In this document: piece after piece, positions 40,690 through 53,567 of the stretch
How the letters are laid out: each line of letters starts with the position of its first letter
Numbering within the stretch: the stretch's first letter is position 1
Assembly (NCBI GenBank): GCA_905221605.1
Contig: CAJNDS010002089.1
Span: 148,501-212,500, forward strand
Origin: Symbiodinium natans
Lineage: Eukaryota > Sar > Dinophyceae > Suessiales > Symbiodiniaceae
DNA: 64,000 nucleotides
Reading direction: 5' to 3'
Translations under genes and position numbers: made by a program
The notes under the pieces: model-generated
Told to the model about the DNA's origin: nothing
Seen by the model: only the letters and a program-made list of their open reading frames with translations
The model's database searches: none

Positions 40690-41980
40690 CGATTCCCACT
40701 CCTAAATTACAGCTGGAAGTTTTCGCACGAGCTGGGTTAATTATTAACTGACTAGTTAACACACCAAAACCAGGCGAAAAGCGAAACCTCGAAACGTCCA
40801 AGGCCCCATCTACTCTTTGTGGTCTCAAGAAACCGGTGGCCCTGACAGTCCAGTCCTTGTCGGATGGACTCCATACCTTCACCGGGTCAAACTGACCTTC
40901 CGTGCAGATTCGTGGGGACACTTGGCGCGATTCGAAGGTCATTAAGGAAAAAGACTGCGGAGGACTCGACTCCCACAACAGGCAGCCCTTCAAATGCTAG
41001 AGTGCTAGAGATCCTATGGCCGGAGGCCGCAAGACAACAAAATAGCGCCTTTGGGCCAAAGGCTGAGTCCTGGAGCTGGAGGGGGGCGCTCGCGTTGCAG
41101 AAAAACCTTGGCTATCGGAGGATTGGTATGCTAGGTGGATACGAATCACATACCTGACGTGACTTGTGTGACTCACTTGCTAGATCCATTCAAACCTCAA
41201 GACAAGGTCGCCCCTGCTGCGATCAAGCTTCGGTAAAACTGCCTGAGCCGTACCTCGGGACGGAAGCCCTGCAAAGTCATTCTCCTCATGCGCTCTTGAA
41301 GTGTTCAACGTGTAACACGTGTCAACCGGCTAGAACTTTGTTCAGAACATGTCAGAACTTTTTACAATGTACTGCTTCTCATGTCGAACCCCCTCATGCA
41401 CGCGTTTGTGCATCAGCAGGGGGCTTGCGAAGTGACAAGAACCTGGGTCGAATAAAACCTGCGATTCAGGACCGCCGCACATTACTACAACTCAGGCAGC
41501 AGGCATGTATTGGACATGCTTCCGCCAATAAGCTTGCAGGTCATTCTTTACCCACGTCAACATAAGAAGCAAAAAGTCCGGTCTACAGCCCCGGCGGTCT
41601 AAACTACTGCGAGGATGCACGCAGCCCAGCCGAGGTACCGCTCGTCCAGTCCCGCTTGCCGATCCTCCAGGAACTGTGTGAGCGTCCCCCGACCACCAAC
41701 ATCACGCCTCGCTATGCGGTGACAACGTGGCCTTCTTCAGGGAACTTGGTCCTTCATATATCATCTGAACCAGAAAACCGAACTCCGCACGCTGTGACAT
41801 CAACATCAGCCCAGAGAAGTTTAGGGCGTTTAGGGTTAAAGACCTAAGATACCTAAGCCTGCTAACCGTTTCTAGCACGCCCGTGCTTGTTGGGATGATG
41901 GAGACGGTTGCAGCCGGGCTGCGTGCTGCCGCTGGATGTAGATACTCCAGGCCCCAGGCCCCAAAACCCACACATTCCAA
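40690..41980. other. Region without a supported gene
   Basis: Open frames are short. A TTTAGGGCGTTTAGGG pair lies at about 41,820-41,836. Nothing else noted. Confidence 0.3.
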
Positions 41981-41997
41981 CAGAAAAAGAAACTCCT

Positions 41998-42017
41998 GGG
42001 GGGGGGGGGGGGGGGGG
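41998..42017 (+). repeat. Poly-G run (20 G)
   Basis: An uninterrupted G run, one of several in the window. It gives poly-Gly or poly-Pro frames that are not genes. Confidence 0.9.
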
Positions 42018-42386
42018 CGCAATTCGACAAGACCAGCTTTTGGTGTTTCCGTGATGGGGCTCGACAGAAACATGAACTCCCCACGAAATTCGAACGTCTT
42101 CGAACAAGTTTTGTTCTTGTCGCCTTCGGCACGGTGGCCCAGATGATCCCAGATGCCAAGCAGCCAAGGTGCGCAAGAAGCCCGCGCAGAACAAGGCACC
42201 GCCCCAGGCTGAGATCTGGGCAGCAGGCCAAAACAAGTACGAAAGCCTCAAAGCCTCGGAGCTCCTGGTTGTCACTTCCGGTTGTTTTTACTTTGTGCTG
42301 TCTGAGGTGGAGCAATGTTAGGGTTGTGCGGTTTGGTTGCGCGGCTTGTTCATGTCAATTATCGCAGGCTGAGCTGGTGCTTCAGG

Positions 42387-42419
42387 GCGCGCGCGCGCGC
42401 GCGCGCGCGCGCGCGCGCA

Positions 42420-42499
<80 letters not shown>

Positions 42500-42569
42500 A
42501 GAGTGAGTGCGTGCGTGGTGCGTGCGTTGGTGCGTGCGTTGCGTGCGTGAGTGCCGTGCAGTGCGTGCG
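42387..42569. repeat. (GC)n followed by (GCGT)n microsatellite
   Basis: About 32 bp of GC dinucleotide (42,387-42,418), then about 80 bp of clean GCGT tetranucleotide (to 42,499), then interrupted GTGC-type sequence. All are alternating purine-pyrimidine, a Z-DNA-prone pattern. Confidence 0.95.
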
Positions 42570-42597
42570 TTTAGGGTTTAGGGTTTAGGGTTTAGGG
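42570..42597 (+). repeat. Interstitial telomere repeat, four TTTAGGG units
   Basis: Four perfect TTTAGGG units in tandem, placed exactly between the (GCGT)n and (GT)n tracts. TTTAGGG is the plant-type telomere repeat also reported in dinoflagellates. Here it is internal, so it is an interstitial copy. Confidence 0.95.
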
Positions 42598-42599
42598 GT

Positions 42600-42918
<319 letters not shown>

Positions 42919-43429
42919 CGTAAGGGTGGCGCAAAAATCACCAAGATGCCCTCGATTTACGATCCTTGCAGCTACAAGGTGCCGAATTAAAATTTACCCT
43001 CATGAGTTTCCAATTCAGTCAGGTTTACAAAACCTTAGACTCTTCAGCTTCCGAGACATGCAAGTCAGGCCTGCATTTGTTATTGGCCAATTCTCGTGCC
43101 TAAAACCTTCAAGATCGGCCCGCTATTTCCAATTTATGGACGTCAAGGGGCCGAGCACTTTGATTAAACGCAGGGTTTGGGCTGTATTATGTATGTGATC
43201 CCTCCCGGGCCGACCCCACCTGCCCAGCTTCGCAATCCCCCGTAAGCACTTGCTCATGTGAATTCGCAGTCCAAGCAGCTGGAGGTGACTGTGAAGCCAC
43301 TGCCCGCCCTCGGAACTCGACTTATGTGGGTTCAGGGCTGTGAGAATTCGGATCTTAAAGGAAGCAGCTCCCAGATTGCAGGCTGGAGCAAGATTCGGGG
43401 GCCTTGGTTGGGTTTGCAACGCTGCCCCC

Positions 43430-43875
43430 AGAACTCCGAACAACTCCTCTCCCGAACCTTGACCAAAAACTCTTTTCGTCTGCGAGGGGGAGGGGGGGAG
43501 GCACTGAATTGCACGCAGCGCCACATCCGCAACGCTTCTCGAAGCTCGCCCACTTCCAGAACTTCTGCTGACTCCTGCTCCAAACCGAAACAGATCTCGC
43601 TTGTTTGGGTCTGGGCGGTGTCATGTCCTGGCATCTTTTTCCCATTACCATTCATCTGATAAGTCCGTCCCATTTCCCGCAAGTGGACGCGATTTGGCAT
43701 AGCCAGCAAATTGAAGGCCCACCTTGCCGCCATTCCCTAGACGACGTCTCCGAGACTCCGAGCCTTGTCAAAGAGCGCCTTCAGCAGCGGCAAGGTGCCA
43801 GGGCCCAGTGCGTCCCGAAACCGGGTAACATCAGCCAGCTGCTGGGAGTCCACGTCAACCCTCAGAAACTTCGTG
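43430..43875 (-). CDS. Candidate exons of an unassigned gene
   Basis: Two minus-strand blocks with strong protein texture. 43,740-43,875: GTKFLRVDVDSQQLADVTRF, then a RDALGPGTLPLLKALFDKAR block and SLGDVV, followed by a GTCGTC donor-like site. About 43,500-43,620: GLEQESAEVLEVGELREALR, then MWRCVQF. The KFLRVDVD strand recalls the beta-strand after the active site in thioredoxin folds, but no CxxC is seen, so the family is undecided. A weaker stretch (HSHLQLLGLRIHMSKCLRGI, about 43,210-43,290) may be a further exon. Confidence 0.35.
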
Positions 43876-44079
43876 CCGGGTCCCGGTTAGTGCGAAACCC
43901 AGAGACACTGAGCCAAAAACTCGAAGTCTTGGTTTGTGCCCCCCCCCCCTGGCCCTATCGTACCCTAATGGAGCCATCTGCAGCAAAGCGGTTCGGATGC
44001 TTGCCGAGGCACGCTGCCAGGTCGAAGATGCTAAGAACCTTGCGCACAAACCCAAAGCAACTCCAACCCTTCGGAATCC

Positions 44080-44108
44080 TGAAGCCCTGAAGCCCTGAAG
44101 CCCTGAAG
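44080..44108. repeat. CCTGAAGC short tandem repeat
   Basis: Four units of an 8-bp CCTGAAGC word. Single or double copies of the same word recur elsewhere in the window (for example 27,312-27,330 and 21,035-21,050), so it is a dispersed low-complexity motif. Confidence 0.75.
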
Positions 44109-44848
44109 TACTTAAAGAGCAAGAAGCAGGGAGTGCCATGCTCTGTGGCTCTGTCCCGATTGGGCCCCGGGGCCTCAATAAGAAACAGGCCCAAACCCGA
44201 AGCAAGCAGCTGGCATGGGCGAGGCTGTGCCCTAAATCCTGACAGACAACTCCCTAAGCCCTAGACCCCCCACATGCAGCATCTAGGATCCCAAATCCTG
44301 AGCCGAAAAAAGGAGCTGGCTTCCACCGCCCTCCTCCAGCAGCAACCTCACACTGAAACCGAAGCTGGGAGACCCCGGTCTCTTCAGTTCTCAGTCCTAA
44401 ATCCGAGCCTTGCTGGAGCCCTCCTCGGCATCTGCCTCGGAGGTCAGACTTCCAAGCCTTTGGGAAGTCCTGCGGGCCTCGGTCGCAATTGCTTTCAAGC
44501 TTCCTTAAGGCTTAGGGGTGGCGGAAAATTTCTGTTGTGATAGCGATTCGGGGTGGATTTCAGCGGGCTTGGGATTAAGGCACGCTGGGGCATGCCAGCC
44601 CTGCACTCCTTGGGGTGGTGTGCCCATTGGTGCACCCCATTTCTGCCTGTCCTATGCCGGGTGGCACTGGCAGCCGGAACTGGTTCCTGAGGCTCCTGAT
44701 CCTGCTCCGCCTGCGAAGTGCGTGGCGTCGCAATAGCGGATCCGAGTGCCCCCCGTGCGCAGGCTTTTAGAGGTCCGCTTTTTGTGGGGGGTGGGGGTGG
44801 GGCTTCTAGCACACATGAGGCCTAGAGCTAAAGGCCCAGTGCACCACT

Positions 44849-45650
44849 TCAGTCATCCCATGATTTCTTGAAGAGTTGAAGATCGTCCGCTGCCTGCGAG
44901 GCTTCGCGTGCCGCATCGCGAGCCGCTTGCACAGCGCGCTGCCGCTTCGCCTCCTCCAGCTCAGCGTTGGCTGCCTGCTTCTGCTGGTTGCGTGAGGTCT
45001 TGACGGGTTCAAGGCACATAGCTTCATGTTCGGTCACTTCCTGATTTATTCCATCTTTTTCCGGTTTCGCCAGGCCAGTTCATTTCCGATCGCGGCCCCT
45101 TTTTCTCAGGAAACAGCAAAATGTTGTTGGGAACTCGCTAGGCTCAGGACTCAAAAATGCTTTGTGGGTAACACATCAGGGACCGGCCTTCATGGCTTCA
45201 TAGGCCGCTTGCCACTCCGATGCCTGGGAGGCGCCGATAGTCTACAGGATCCGAATCATAGTCGGTTACCCTTGCAGTAGACTCCAAGTTCCAGCATTCC
45301 AAGTTGCGGGGGCATCAACCGACGGCTCTGAGGGCAGCGACGGGGACTCGCCGCCCCTCAGTTCCTCGCTGCGCTCTCTTTCAAGCCTTGGGTGCACGCT
45401 CTGGCTGTCGCAATTCCTGTTCCGTTCTCTCTCAAAGACCCAGAAGTTCTTGCCATTTACCACGCAAGTCATGTGCAAAACCGTCTTTTCTCGCACAATC
45501 TGGTCTTGGCCACCCAAGCTGCTGGTAGGCTTTCTGCCAGAGCTCCCTGAGCTCGTCGCCGCTGGGCTCGGCGGCGCGGACGACTCGGCCAGGTGCCCGG
45601 CCTTCAACTCTTTTTAGACTTAGAAGACCCTCAATGCAAGGCCCGACCAC
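44849..45650 (-). CDS. Candidate multi-exon gene ending in a coiled coil
   Basis: Minus-strand blocks: 45,480-45,650 (SGDELRELWQKAYQQLGWPR, then KDGFAHDLRGKWQ); about 45,220-45,275 (VTDYDSDPVDYRRLPG); 44,849-45,010 (KTSRNQQKQAANAELEEAKR, then QRAVQAARDAAREASQAADD, then LQLFKKSWDD and a TGA stop). The last block is a classic amphipathic coiled coil. The 45,100-45,240 stretch has a second plausible frame (ASQASEWQAAYEAMK). Splicing is unresolved and no family is recognised. Confidence 0.4.
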
Positions 45651-45899
45651 ACGTAAGGAAATGTTTCAAACTCACGCTTTTTCTTGCAGCGCCTCCCAAA
45701 GCCCAGCACTTCCCGCGACTGAAGGGGCGCTGCAGAGGGCCGGCGGCGGATGCGGCGGCGGATGCGGCGGCGCAGACCCCAAGCAAAGGTAGTCCAGGCA
45801 GTGCGTGGAGCGGCCTGGGGGGTGGTAGCCTGCGAGCGTCCATTCAAGGCTCTATAGAGACCTGCTGGAGCTGCTCTACTCATCAACTTGTTCCTTGGA

Positions 45900-47050
45900 A
45901 GAATTGCGCAAGCTTCCTACCAGCTTCCTGACAGTAGGGAAGGCTCAATTTTCTGGCTGCTATTCTGTTCTGAATGTCGTCCGGCCTGGTGGTTTGGGTG
46001 CTTGTCGCCTTCTCACGGGCTCGGAGTGTGCAGAGTGCGGAGAGGGGCTGAGTGATGGACGTCGGGGTGGCCATGGCAGAGGCTGTGACCTTTTGGGGGC
46101 TGGGGGCAGCTGGGGAGAGTCTGAGATGTCGACGCTCTGCAAAGGTCTAGTGGCTCAGTGGCTCTTTTACATGATTTCTGGAACTCTGGCCGCAATGATC
46201 TTAAGAGGCTGCTGCTACAACAAGGCCTAGCAGGTCCACAGTGGATCAGGGAACAACTAGACACACTGGCAGCTTAGCCAAAAAGCTGCGCCAGCGAGCA
46301 AAATGCCCCCAACACCCCAGCCCGCCCAAGATGAGGGCCTCTACAGTGAAGACCTTACGGCTTCAAGGCATCAAAGGCTGAATTCACAGCTCAGCCATCA
46401 TACATGGCCTTTGCATAGTATGGAGACAAGTAGCTTAAAGTTTCTGCCCTTATGCTTGCACACCATGCACACCACCAATGGTGTGGCAACTCTCAGGTTG
46501 AACAGCGCGGCGCTAACGGACAATGCTGCTCGACGGAGCTTCCTCAATCTGTTTTAACCTCAGCAAGCCCCAGATAGGTACCTTATGTCCCTAGGCATCA
46601 GCTCAAGGTTAGCAAGGGGCAGGGCTTGAGTTTCACGTCGTCATGCTGCTTTTGGATGCTTCTCCGCCCCAAATTCCTCGCAAGCACTTTGCTTCTAGAT
46701 TCTAGAATTCTACTCGTGAAACGGGACCGCGTCATCAGGTCATCCTTCGGCAGACTCCTCGTGGCATTGGTCCTCGCACTCACCCATAAGAGCCGAGTTA
46801 CTGGAGAGGGCTCAGCTCTGGCAACACGACGCGCAATAGCGGAAGTGTGTTACAGAGGCATGATGTCAACGTGGGGAGGAAAGTGTCGGAGAGCGAGGTA
46901 TATAAGCAGGACACGAGTCTGCAAGCAATCAAGTTGTTTCACAGATGCGTTCATGGAGAGCATGGCAAGCACATGCTTCTTCCTCAGTCTGGTTAGCGTC
47001 TATGCGCTAAAGCACGACTGCCGCTGACCCTGAGTGCCCTAAAGAGCGAG
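45900..47050. other. Region without a confident gene
   Basis: Open frames on both strands, for example plus 46,626-47,027 and a basic minus frame (46,598-46,783, RFTSRILESRSKVLARNLGR). None shows a domain. The minus frame could be an exon of the gene to the right. Confidence 0.3.
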
Positions 47051-47055
47051 GGACT

Positions 47056-49000
47056 TCAAAGCACGCGCCAAGTGACAAAGCCATAGCCCAGGGTGAGCTC
47101 TTGTGGGGCATCCCAAGACCACCCCTTGCGAGGGTAGAGGAACATACCTGGCGAAAAGACAAGCTGGACAGCGGCCGAATGCAGAGCAATGAAAGATGAT
47201 ACCCCTTCGATAGCAACACTGAAAGACTCTATGAGTACAAAGTTAGCGTTGCAACATTCGCATGCGAACAAACACTTCCGATCACCCGCTCCCATGGTCC
47301 CTCCCGATGCACAAACTGCGTCTGTCCAAACTAGCAAGCGAAGGGACGAAGGGCGACGGAGAATTGAAACAGGCGGGGCCAGGTACACTCGACAAGCCCG
47401 TAGCATACAAGGACGGTGAGCAGAATAGAATACTTGACGCACTCAAGCGGATGCAGCGAAAGGCTGTATTTGAAGGCCCTATAAAGGGTTTTCAGGTTGT
47501 GGACAGAGCCCGCTAAGCTCCCGAAAGCCGTTTTAACATTTTTTCGCACGGAACACGTTCTGGCCAGATGAGTCGAAGTTGCTCTTGAATTCGACTCGAA
47601 TGCCATCTTCCGCCAGCCGCGCACATGGGACCATGACCAAGTTGTTCATGTCCTAAGTCGTGGAGCCCATTCTACAAGAAAATCCAAGATACCCCTGGGG
47701 ACAGAAGTGAGCATGGTGAGCCTTACGGGATTGATTGTGCCCAACATACCACTGCGCCTTGCCAAGCGGCAACGTCCTTCACGTTGTACTCTGTCTGGTC
47801 TTTGCAGCACCCGTACAACCTGTGGAGGAACCCTTGCAGCTCACCCTGATCAGAACGACCACTTGGAGTGCTTACAAATTTTAATACGGCTTCAGACTAA
47901 TTCAGAGACATGGCATAATCAGGTCTTGCCCTTTCAAACAAGAAACGCATCATTTGCCATGGCAGCAAGATTGGAGGGATCGTTCCTGGATCAGCAATGG
48001 GCGACAGCTTGCATACGGTTCATGGGTAGTTGGGTATTTCCAATGGGCATAGTGTCCATTTCCGAAACCAAGAAGACATGACTCAAAAAGGACCTAGGTT
48101 CCAAGCCACGTAGGACTTGTATGGCTCCGACAGGGCATAGCCTGAGTTTTCGACGGGCGCGCGTGTGGTCTCTCTATTCCTGGACCACTCTTGAACGTTT
48201 TTGCTGTGATCCCACGACGCAACGACGCCCACACAAGCACCGGCTCTTGTCAGCACTTTATAGAGGTGCTGCTGCAACACTTGCAACCACCGGTTTACAG
48301 GCAGCTCCCCCAAGTTATTTGCCCCATTTCAAGCAGGAGACAGAACCTGTTGACATGAGACATTAGCAGATACGTATGCTCAGCAATGTCCAGACAGCGA
48401 TTCTTGTGCGTTCTTGGGGGCATTGCTCGTCTTCGTCCCAAGTGATGTGTTGTGCACACTTGCCCTCATCCAGCCATTCGCGCAGCGTCTCTTGCAATGG
48501 ACGGAGGGTGCCCCACTGCTCTCCAGTGTATTCGTCGCGAAGCCAGCCTTTGAAGTGACGAAGTGACGAAAGTGGTTGGGTGTTGATGATACCTACTGGG
48601 CCACGAGGGCGGTCCCAGCTATTGCAGCTATTGCTGCAAGGGCGCCGAACTTTCCACCAAAGACCATGCAAACCATGAACTCGGACTCGGGAGACTTCTC
48701 ATCGCAGTGCCTTTCTGCTTCGTCATCATCCAAGAAGCCTAGGGTCCAAAATCCAAAACTTTCAACACCCATGATCGCTTGAGGGGAAAAACATCGAAGT
48801 CATTCTATTCTGGGCATCTCATGACCCGTGCTACACACAACAAAACCTGGTCAGCTGCATTCTTACCCTTCGGGCGTACAGAAATTCTTGTCGTTTACCC
48901 TTGAGCTCCATCACGCGGTCGAAGTTGCAGAGCTCATTTTGAAACACGGCCACTCTTCTCCAAACCGATCTTCGGCAATTGTTTGCACATGCAAAAATGA
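47056..49000 (-). CDS. Candidate multi-exon gene, unassigned
   Basis: A run of minus-strand blocks with clear protein texture. About 48,830-48,930: NFDRVMELKGKRQEFLYARR. About 48,600-48,780: IMGVESFGFWTLGFLDDDEA, then a FMVCMVFGGKFGALAAIAAI block with small hydrophobic residues. 48,363-48,560: HFKGWLRDEYTGEQWGTLRP, then LREWLDEGKCAQHITWDEDE. 48,130-48,313: GELPVNRWLQVLQQHLYKVL. About 47,990-48,080: VFLVSEMDTMPIGNTQLPMN. About 47,540-47,655: NLVMVPCARLAEDGIRVEFK, then SNFDSSGQNVFRAKKC. 47,056-47,290: GDRKCLFACECCNANFVLIE, then GMFLYPRKGWSWDAPQELTL. Order and strand are consistent with one gene of at least seven exons and short introns. No domain recognised. It probably extends upstream past 49 kb (SLDEQRLEVTRCRRAELC). 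Confidence 0.45.
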
Positions 49001-49639
49001 TGATATGCAGATGCCCGAGTTCTCCCTTCAAGCTGCCCCAAGAAGCTTCGTGCACTTTCACCATAGTCCCAAGCATTAGCATGCTAAAATGCCCAACCGC
49101 AGCTTGGCCGCCATCGGCCCCAACAGAGCGATCGCGTATCAGCTCGACCGGAACCGGGGGCCCGGGGGCTGTGGTAAACCTCGTGGTGCTTTCGGATCAT
49201 TTTTGTTGTTGTTGCTTCCTTGTTTGCCTTTTTGGGCCTTCACCGCACAGCGAGCCCAACAATTAACAAGCCATGAGCCTTGCGCACCGGACATACCCTT
49301 CATTCGCAACCTCGTGGCCTCAACCTTTGGTGGACTAGGCGAGAACTTCAAACATGGAATCCTACATCGGGGAGGTTGTTTGGTACAAGCACACACACAC
49401 ACAAGGACGAGACATGGGAAGCTTTGAGTTGGGGCACAAGCCACGACCCCGCAGCCCTCCAATGCTGCTGGCTGCGACGACCGGCAGTTGACCTCTTGGT
49501 GTTGACGCAAACAACAAAAACTGCAGAGCTCTGCTCTTCGACAACGAGTTACTTCGAGCCTCTGCTCGTCTAATGACCGTGCTCTCAGTCCTACTGCAAG
49601 TCCTGGAGCTACACATGTTGCAGGGCAGCATTGGGAGCT

Positions 49640-50110
49640 AGAGGAGGCATCATTGCTATCCCCATTTAAGATCAAGAGCCCTCGCGCTTTTCTGCAAAAT
49701 GCAATTCGAAGTACTGAACCCGGCGAAGGCAGTAAGCCTGCCTACCAGACCCTGCACACTCCAAGCTTCATGAATCAGCATGCCCGGTAGTGGCACAACT
49801 TCGCCCCAAATCTTCTGCCAATCTCCAGCCCTCCGAAAATTTCGACCCGGCCCCTCAGCCCTTTCACCTGTTTACCGACATGCCTGCGGCGCCAACGTCA
49901 TCCGGGACGCCGAGCCAATCGAGCCCTGCGCCACATAACAAGCCCAGAACCACCCAAGTCCCTAAAACGCACTGCAGGCGTTCTCGAAGAAATTGAATCC
50001 AGAATGTTCTGGAACCCTTTTTCTTGGGAGTGGGTTAAGCTTTGCCAAGGTGTGGGACTGTGCAGGGCCGGGGCTTGGAAAGGTGGCTCTCGATTGGGAT
50101 GCAGCTGCCT
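49640..50110. other. Region without a supported gene
   Basis: Only short, Pro/Ser-rich frames. Nothing else noted. Confidence 0.3.
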
Positions 50111-50114
50111 GAAT

Positions 50115-50360
50115 TTAGCGGACCCGGGCATGAAACAGCTGGACGCGGCTAGAACGGAGTTGGAATGCCAGCTCTTCTGCTAGCCTGCTAGCCTGTAGGG
50201 TGGCAGTATCTGATGTGCACATGCGGGCCTTCATCGCAGCGGGCTGCAGTTCCCAGAAAAATGGAATGATCCTGAGCCTCCATTGCTCCAAGGCGAACTT
50301 AGGCAGCAGTGCTTGGAATTCCAAGGTTTTGATGAAGGCTTTGACGGAATCTGCTTTCAA
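50115..50360 (-). CDS. Single exon-like block, unassigned
   Basis: An 81-codon frame with good protein texture: DSVKAFIKTLEFQALLPKFA, LEQWRLRIIPFFWELQP, then MCTSDTATLQASRLAEELAF. The block looks alpha-helical. Nothing identifies a family, and neighbouring exons were not found. Confidence 0.3.
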   Translation of the reverse strand: MKADSVKAFIKTLEFQALLPKFALEQWRLRIIPFFWELQPAAMKARMCTSDTATLQASRLAEELAFQLRSSRVQLFHARVR

Positions 50361-51205
50361 TCTGTCATAGAGACAGTCCTAAGGCATGGGTGTGGAAACA
50401 CAAATGCACACATGGATTTGTCGGACTCCAAAAACGAACCCGTTGTGGCTGCGGTCGATGGCCGGGCATGGCATCGTTACCGGTGACGTGTCAACTTGCT
50501 GTCAGTGAAGCCAAGCTCGTCAAAGCGAAGTCTCTTGCATTTCGGCTGGCATTCGCATACTTGCCCTGGCTGCAGTGAACTTGGCCAATCGGAGACATTC
50601 CCACGCCTTGGCACCTTCGAAGTGCCATGATACGGCGCGACTGCATCCAGATCATGCTTTGCCCGGGCCGGGACCGATTGCCTGTTGCATTCTGGTCGCG
50701 CACTGGCAGAGTGCACGAATCGCCTGGCAAAGTGGCATTGTCTGCCACAAAACACCTTACTCTCACTTCATGATGTACGGTGTTGCTGATGTACGGTTTT
50801 GGGGGATGCTTCGGAAAAGTTTCGGTGAGGAGATGGGCCGAGAAGACCTACTACATGTTTCTACATTTTCCAAAGAGCAATGCCAGCGTTGACAATCTTA
50901 TGGGTCTTTGCACTGTGATGCGGGCTGATAGGCCTATCCGGGCTCTAGCCTCCCGGGCTACTGCACCAAATGGGGTATGCAAAATACCAGAGAAATCTCA
51001 TGCACCAAAACCTCTCTATCCCCTGCTGCGCAACTTTTATGGACACATACTCCAAACATTTCTGAAGCTTAAATCCCTAACACGATATTGAGGGTTTAGG
51101 GGGCATTCATCTCCCGTTCCCGTGCCGCCCGGAAACCTTGTGGCAGTTGTTGGGATTCTGGTGACATACGGCGGCCAGACGGCGCAAGGCGGGCGAAACG
51201 GCCTC

Positions 51206-52376
51206 GATGTGTCAGTCGAATTTGGGGAGTCTGACGAGTCCAAAAGCTCCAGTGAGGAACTTGGTCACTCGCCACACGGGATTTGGAGCTCCCGGAGCTG
51301 AGTCTTGTTTGCAGGCCTTCTTGTGCTTCTTGTTGCGCTCCTTTGCCCCGAAGACGACAAGCGGCCGCGCTGGCCAGGAGGGCCTCTCTCTCTCCCACTC
51401 TTGTTGTGATCTCTCTGTGTGGAGGGATCTGTCCTGGGGGCGAAGGTATCTGCAAGGCATTGTATGCCTTCGAGGCACGACGCGCAACCCGATGCGAAAA
51501 CCCTCACGTCCCCGACGCATGAACAAGGAACATTCCAGACAACCACTATCCCTCTCACGCCTAGCGTCCTGGTGGCGGTCTCGTCTCTAGTTCACAAGGC
51601 GCATGCCAGCAGCCCAGCGGCAGATTCTCGCTCCGATCCTGAACGTCTTTACGTTCGCGTTCTTTGTGCTGGGGCCCTCTTACAGTCGAAACCGCACGAA
51701 ACAAGCTACTTCAGAAGCCAGAGTCCTGCAATCCACAATGCCATTGAAACTGAAGCCCCAAAAGCATAACCCGTGCGTACTTGGCCGCCTACAGGCCAGG
51801 CCTCCTTTGGTATCTCATGGTCTGCCCTTTAGGTTCTATCTTGAAAGCTCACTCAGCAGGGAATCGGCCCCTGGAAGCTGGATGCGGCCGAAAAACTGAA
51901 GAACTCCTGGAGCTCTGCTGTGCCGTTGCTCAAGGCATCTTCCCTGGGCGCGGGTGCTTGGCTTCCCCTTTGGGTTTCCCGAGAGGGCTACTCAGTCACG
52001 TTCTCTCGCCGTCCCTCGCTTCAGACATGTCTCTCTATCGCGAGTCAGAGCTTCAAGCCGGGCGCGTGAAGTCTTTTCAGCATGTCACAGGTGATGCTTG
52101 AGGGCTTCCATGAGCACCCTGCCACTTGCATGCATCAAAAGACCGTCATAACCCCACAGATGAAATCACAAGAACGTGTCTCAGGCGCGATGTCCGGCGT
52201 AATCCCTCGCTAACTCTGCCCCGAACCTGCCCGAAAAACAAGGGTATTGTCAGCAAGCGATGCTCGATGCTCGCCCTAACGTGCCTCAAGTCCATGCGGC
52301 TCCGCCGTCGGCGCACGTTGGCTGGAAGGAGCTCCATACTGCCAGATGCCTTGCGCTTACTAGGAGCGGACGCCAT
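51206..52376 (-). CDS. Candidate gene with an ATG-containing 5' exon
   Basis: The right-hand block (52,146-52,376) begins MASAPSKRKASGSMELLPAN and continues VRRRRSRMDLRHVRASIEHR, a basic N-terminus of the kind seen in nuclear or organelle-targeted proteins. The left-hand block (51,206-51,400) reads RPLVVFGAKERNKKHKKACK, then PVWRVTKFLTGAFGLVRLP. A possible middle block (51,600-51,700) reads NANVKTFRIGARICRWAAGM. Joining them is inference, and no family is recognised. Confidence 0.25.
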
Positions 52377-52761
52377 CAGGCAAGGCCTGCAGACCCCCTA
52401 ACATCTAAAGCGCAACCTCAAGAAAATTGAAAGCCAATGCTTGTCCCTCTATGAGTGTCTGATATATTACGTATCAGCAAAGTGTCCCGAACCACCTTTT
52501 CAGATGATGAGTTGATTGATCATGGTGACAAGGGATCGTGAGGCAAGTCGACGTAAGGAAGAGCTTGAATCAAATAACAAAAGCTCAAAATCAAAACCAG
52601 GCTTTGGCAGGACATTCAAAAACCTGAGGGTACTCCTTGTCATTCACTTATACATTGGAAAGAAGTGTTATGGGACTGAGGGTGGGAATAGGGGGTTTAA
52701 TCGCTCATACTCGGACAGACCAGGCGAGGCACTCGGTCTATTTTTCTCACTCGGTCAACTG

Positions 52762-53047
52762 GGGATTTAGGGTTTAGGGCCTGAAAGCTGTTGATTTTGG
52801 CGTGGGTGCTGTCCACATCAGTCTGCCCCTTTTTAACCGACCGTGAACAACGGATCATAGAATCATGGGCCCGTAGCCAGAAGCAGATCAATTTGGGGGC
52901 CAAGTTCGAAGCCAAGCAGCAGGCAGGCCGAGGAAGGGCAGCAGCTCATCGAAGCAGGCTGACGCTGAGGCAATGAGGCGATCGAAGGGAAGGACAAGGA
53001 GCCGCTCCTGGAGGTCTGCTTATGGTAGGGTTTAGGGTTTAGGGTTT
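52762..53047 (+). repeat. Two short interstitial TTTAGGG arrays
   Basis: TTTAGGGTTTAGGG at about 52,766-52,779 and GGGTTTAGGGTTTAGGGTTT at about 53,028-53,047, with further degenerate copies to about 53,090. The DNA between them looks non-coding. Confidence 0.85.
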
Positions 53048-53567
53048 TTTCTTCAGGGTTGAGGGTTTCGCCTTCAGGGTTTCGGGACTTCGATTCTCAG
53101 ATGGATTCAGACTCGTTCTGGACGACTCCAACCCCAGTCTCCTGTCCGACGGCTGCCTTGAGCTTCCAAAGCGCCGGGCTCGGCGCTGCCGCTCTGAGGC
53201 TCAAGGGGACACCCAGGCGCCAGGTGCTGAGCTCTGGGAGGCCTGGACATCATGCCATCTTCGAGATTTGTGAGATTTAATCTCCTGCGTTGGCGTTACT
53301 TGGCAGAGGAATGAGCCGGGGAAGTCTCTCCCTGCACTGCGGTCCCACCCGCCCGCTCACACACTTCCACATACTTGTGACTGTCAGTGTCTGTGAAAGA
53401 ACGAAGTCACCTGGCCTTTCTCAAAAAAACTCAAGGCGGGGGTGAGCTTGCGGTCCAGGGGCCGACCGCTCTTTGTTCTGTTTATTCAGTCTTTCATTTC
53501 CTTCATGTCCTTCTGTTGATTCTGCGGTGCCTGAGCGAGTCAGCCTTTGTTCTTTATGCTGTTCCTA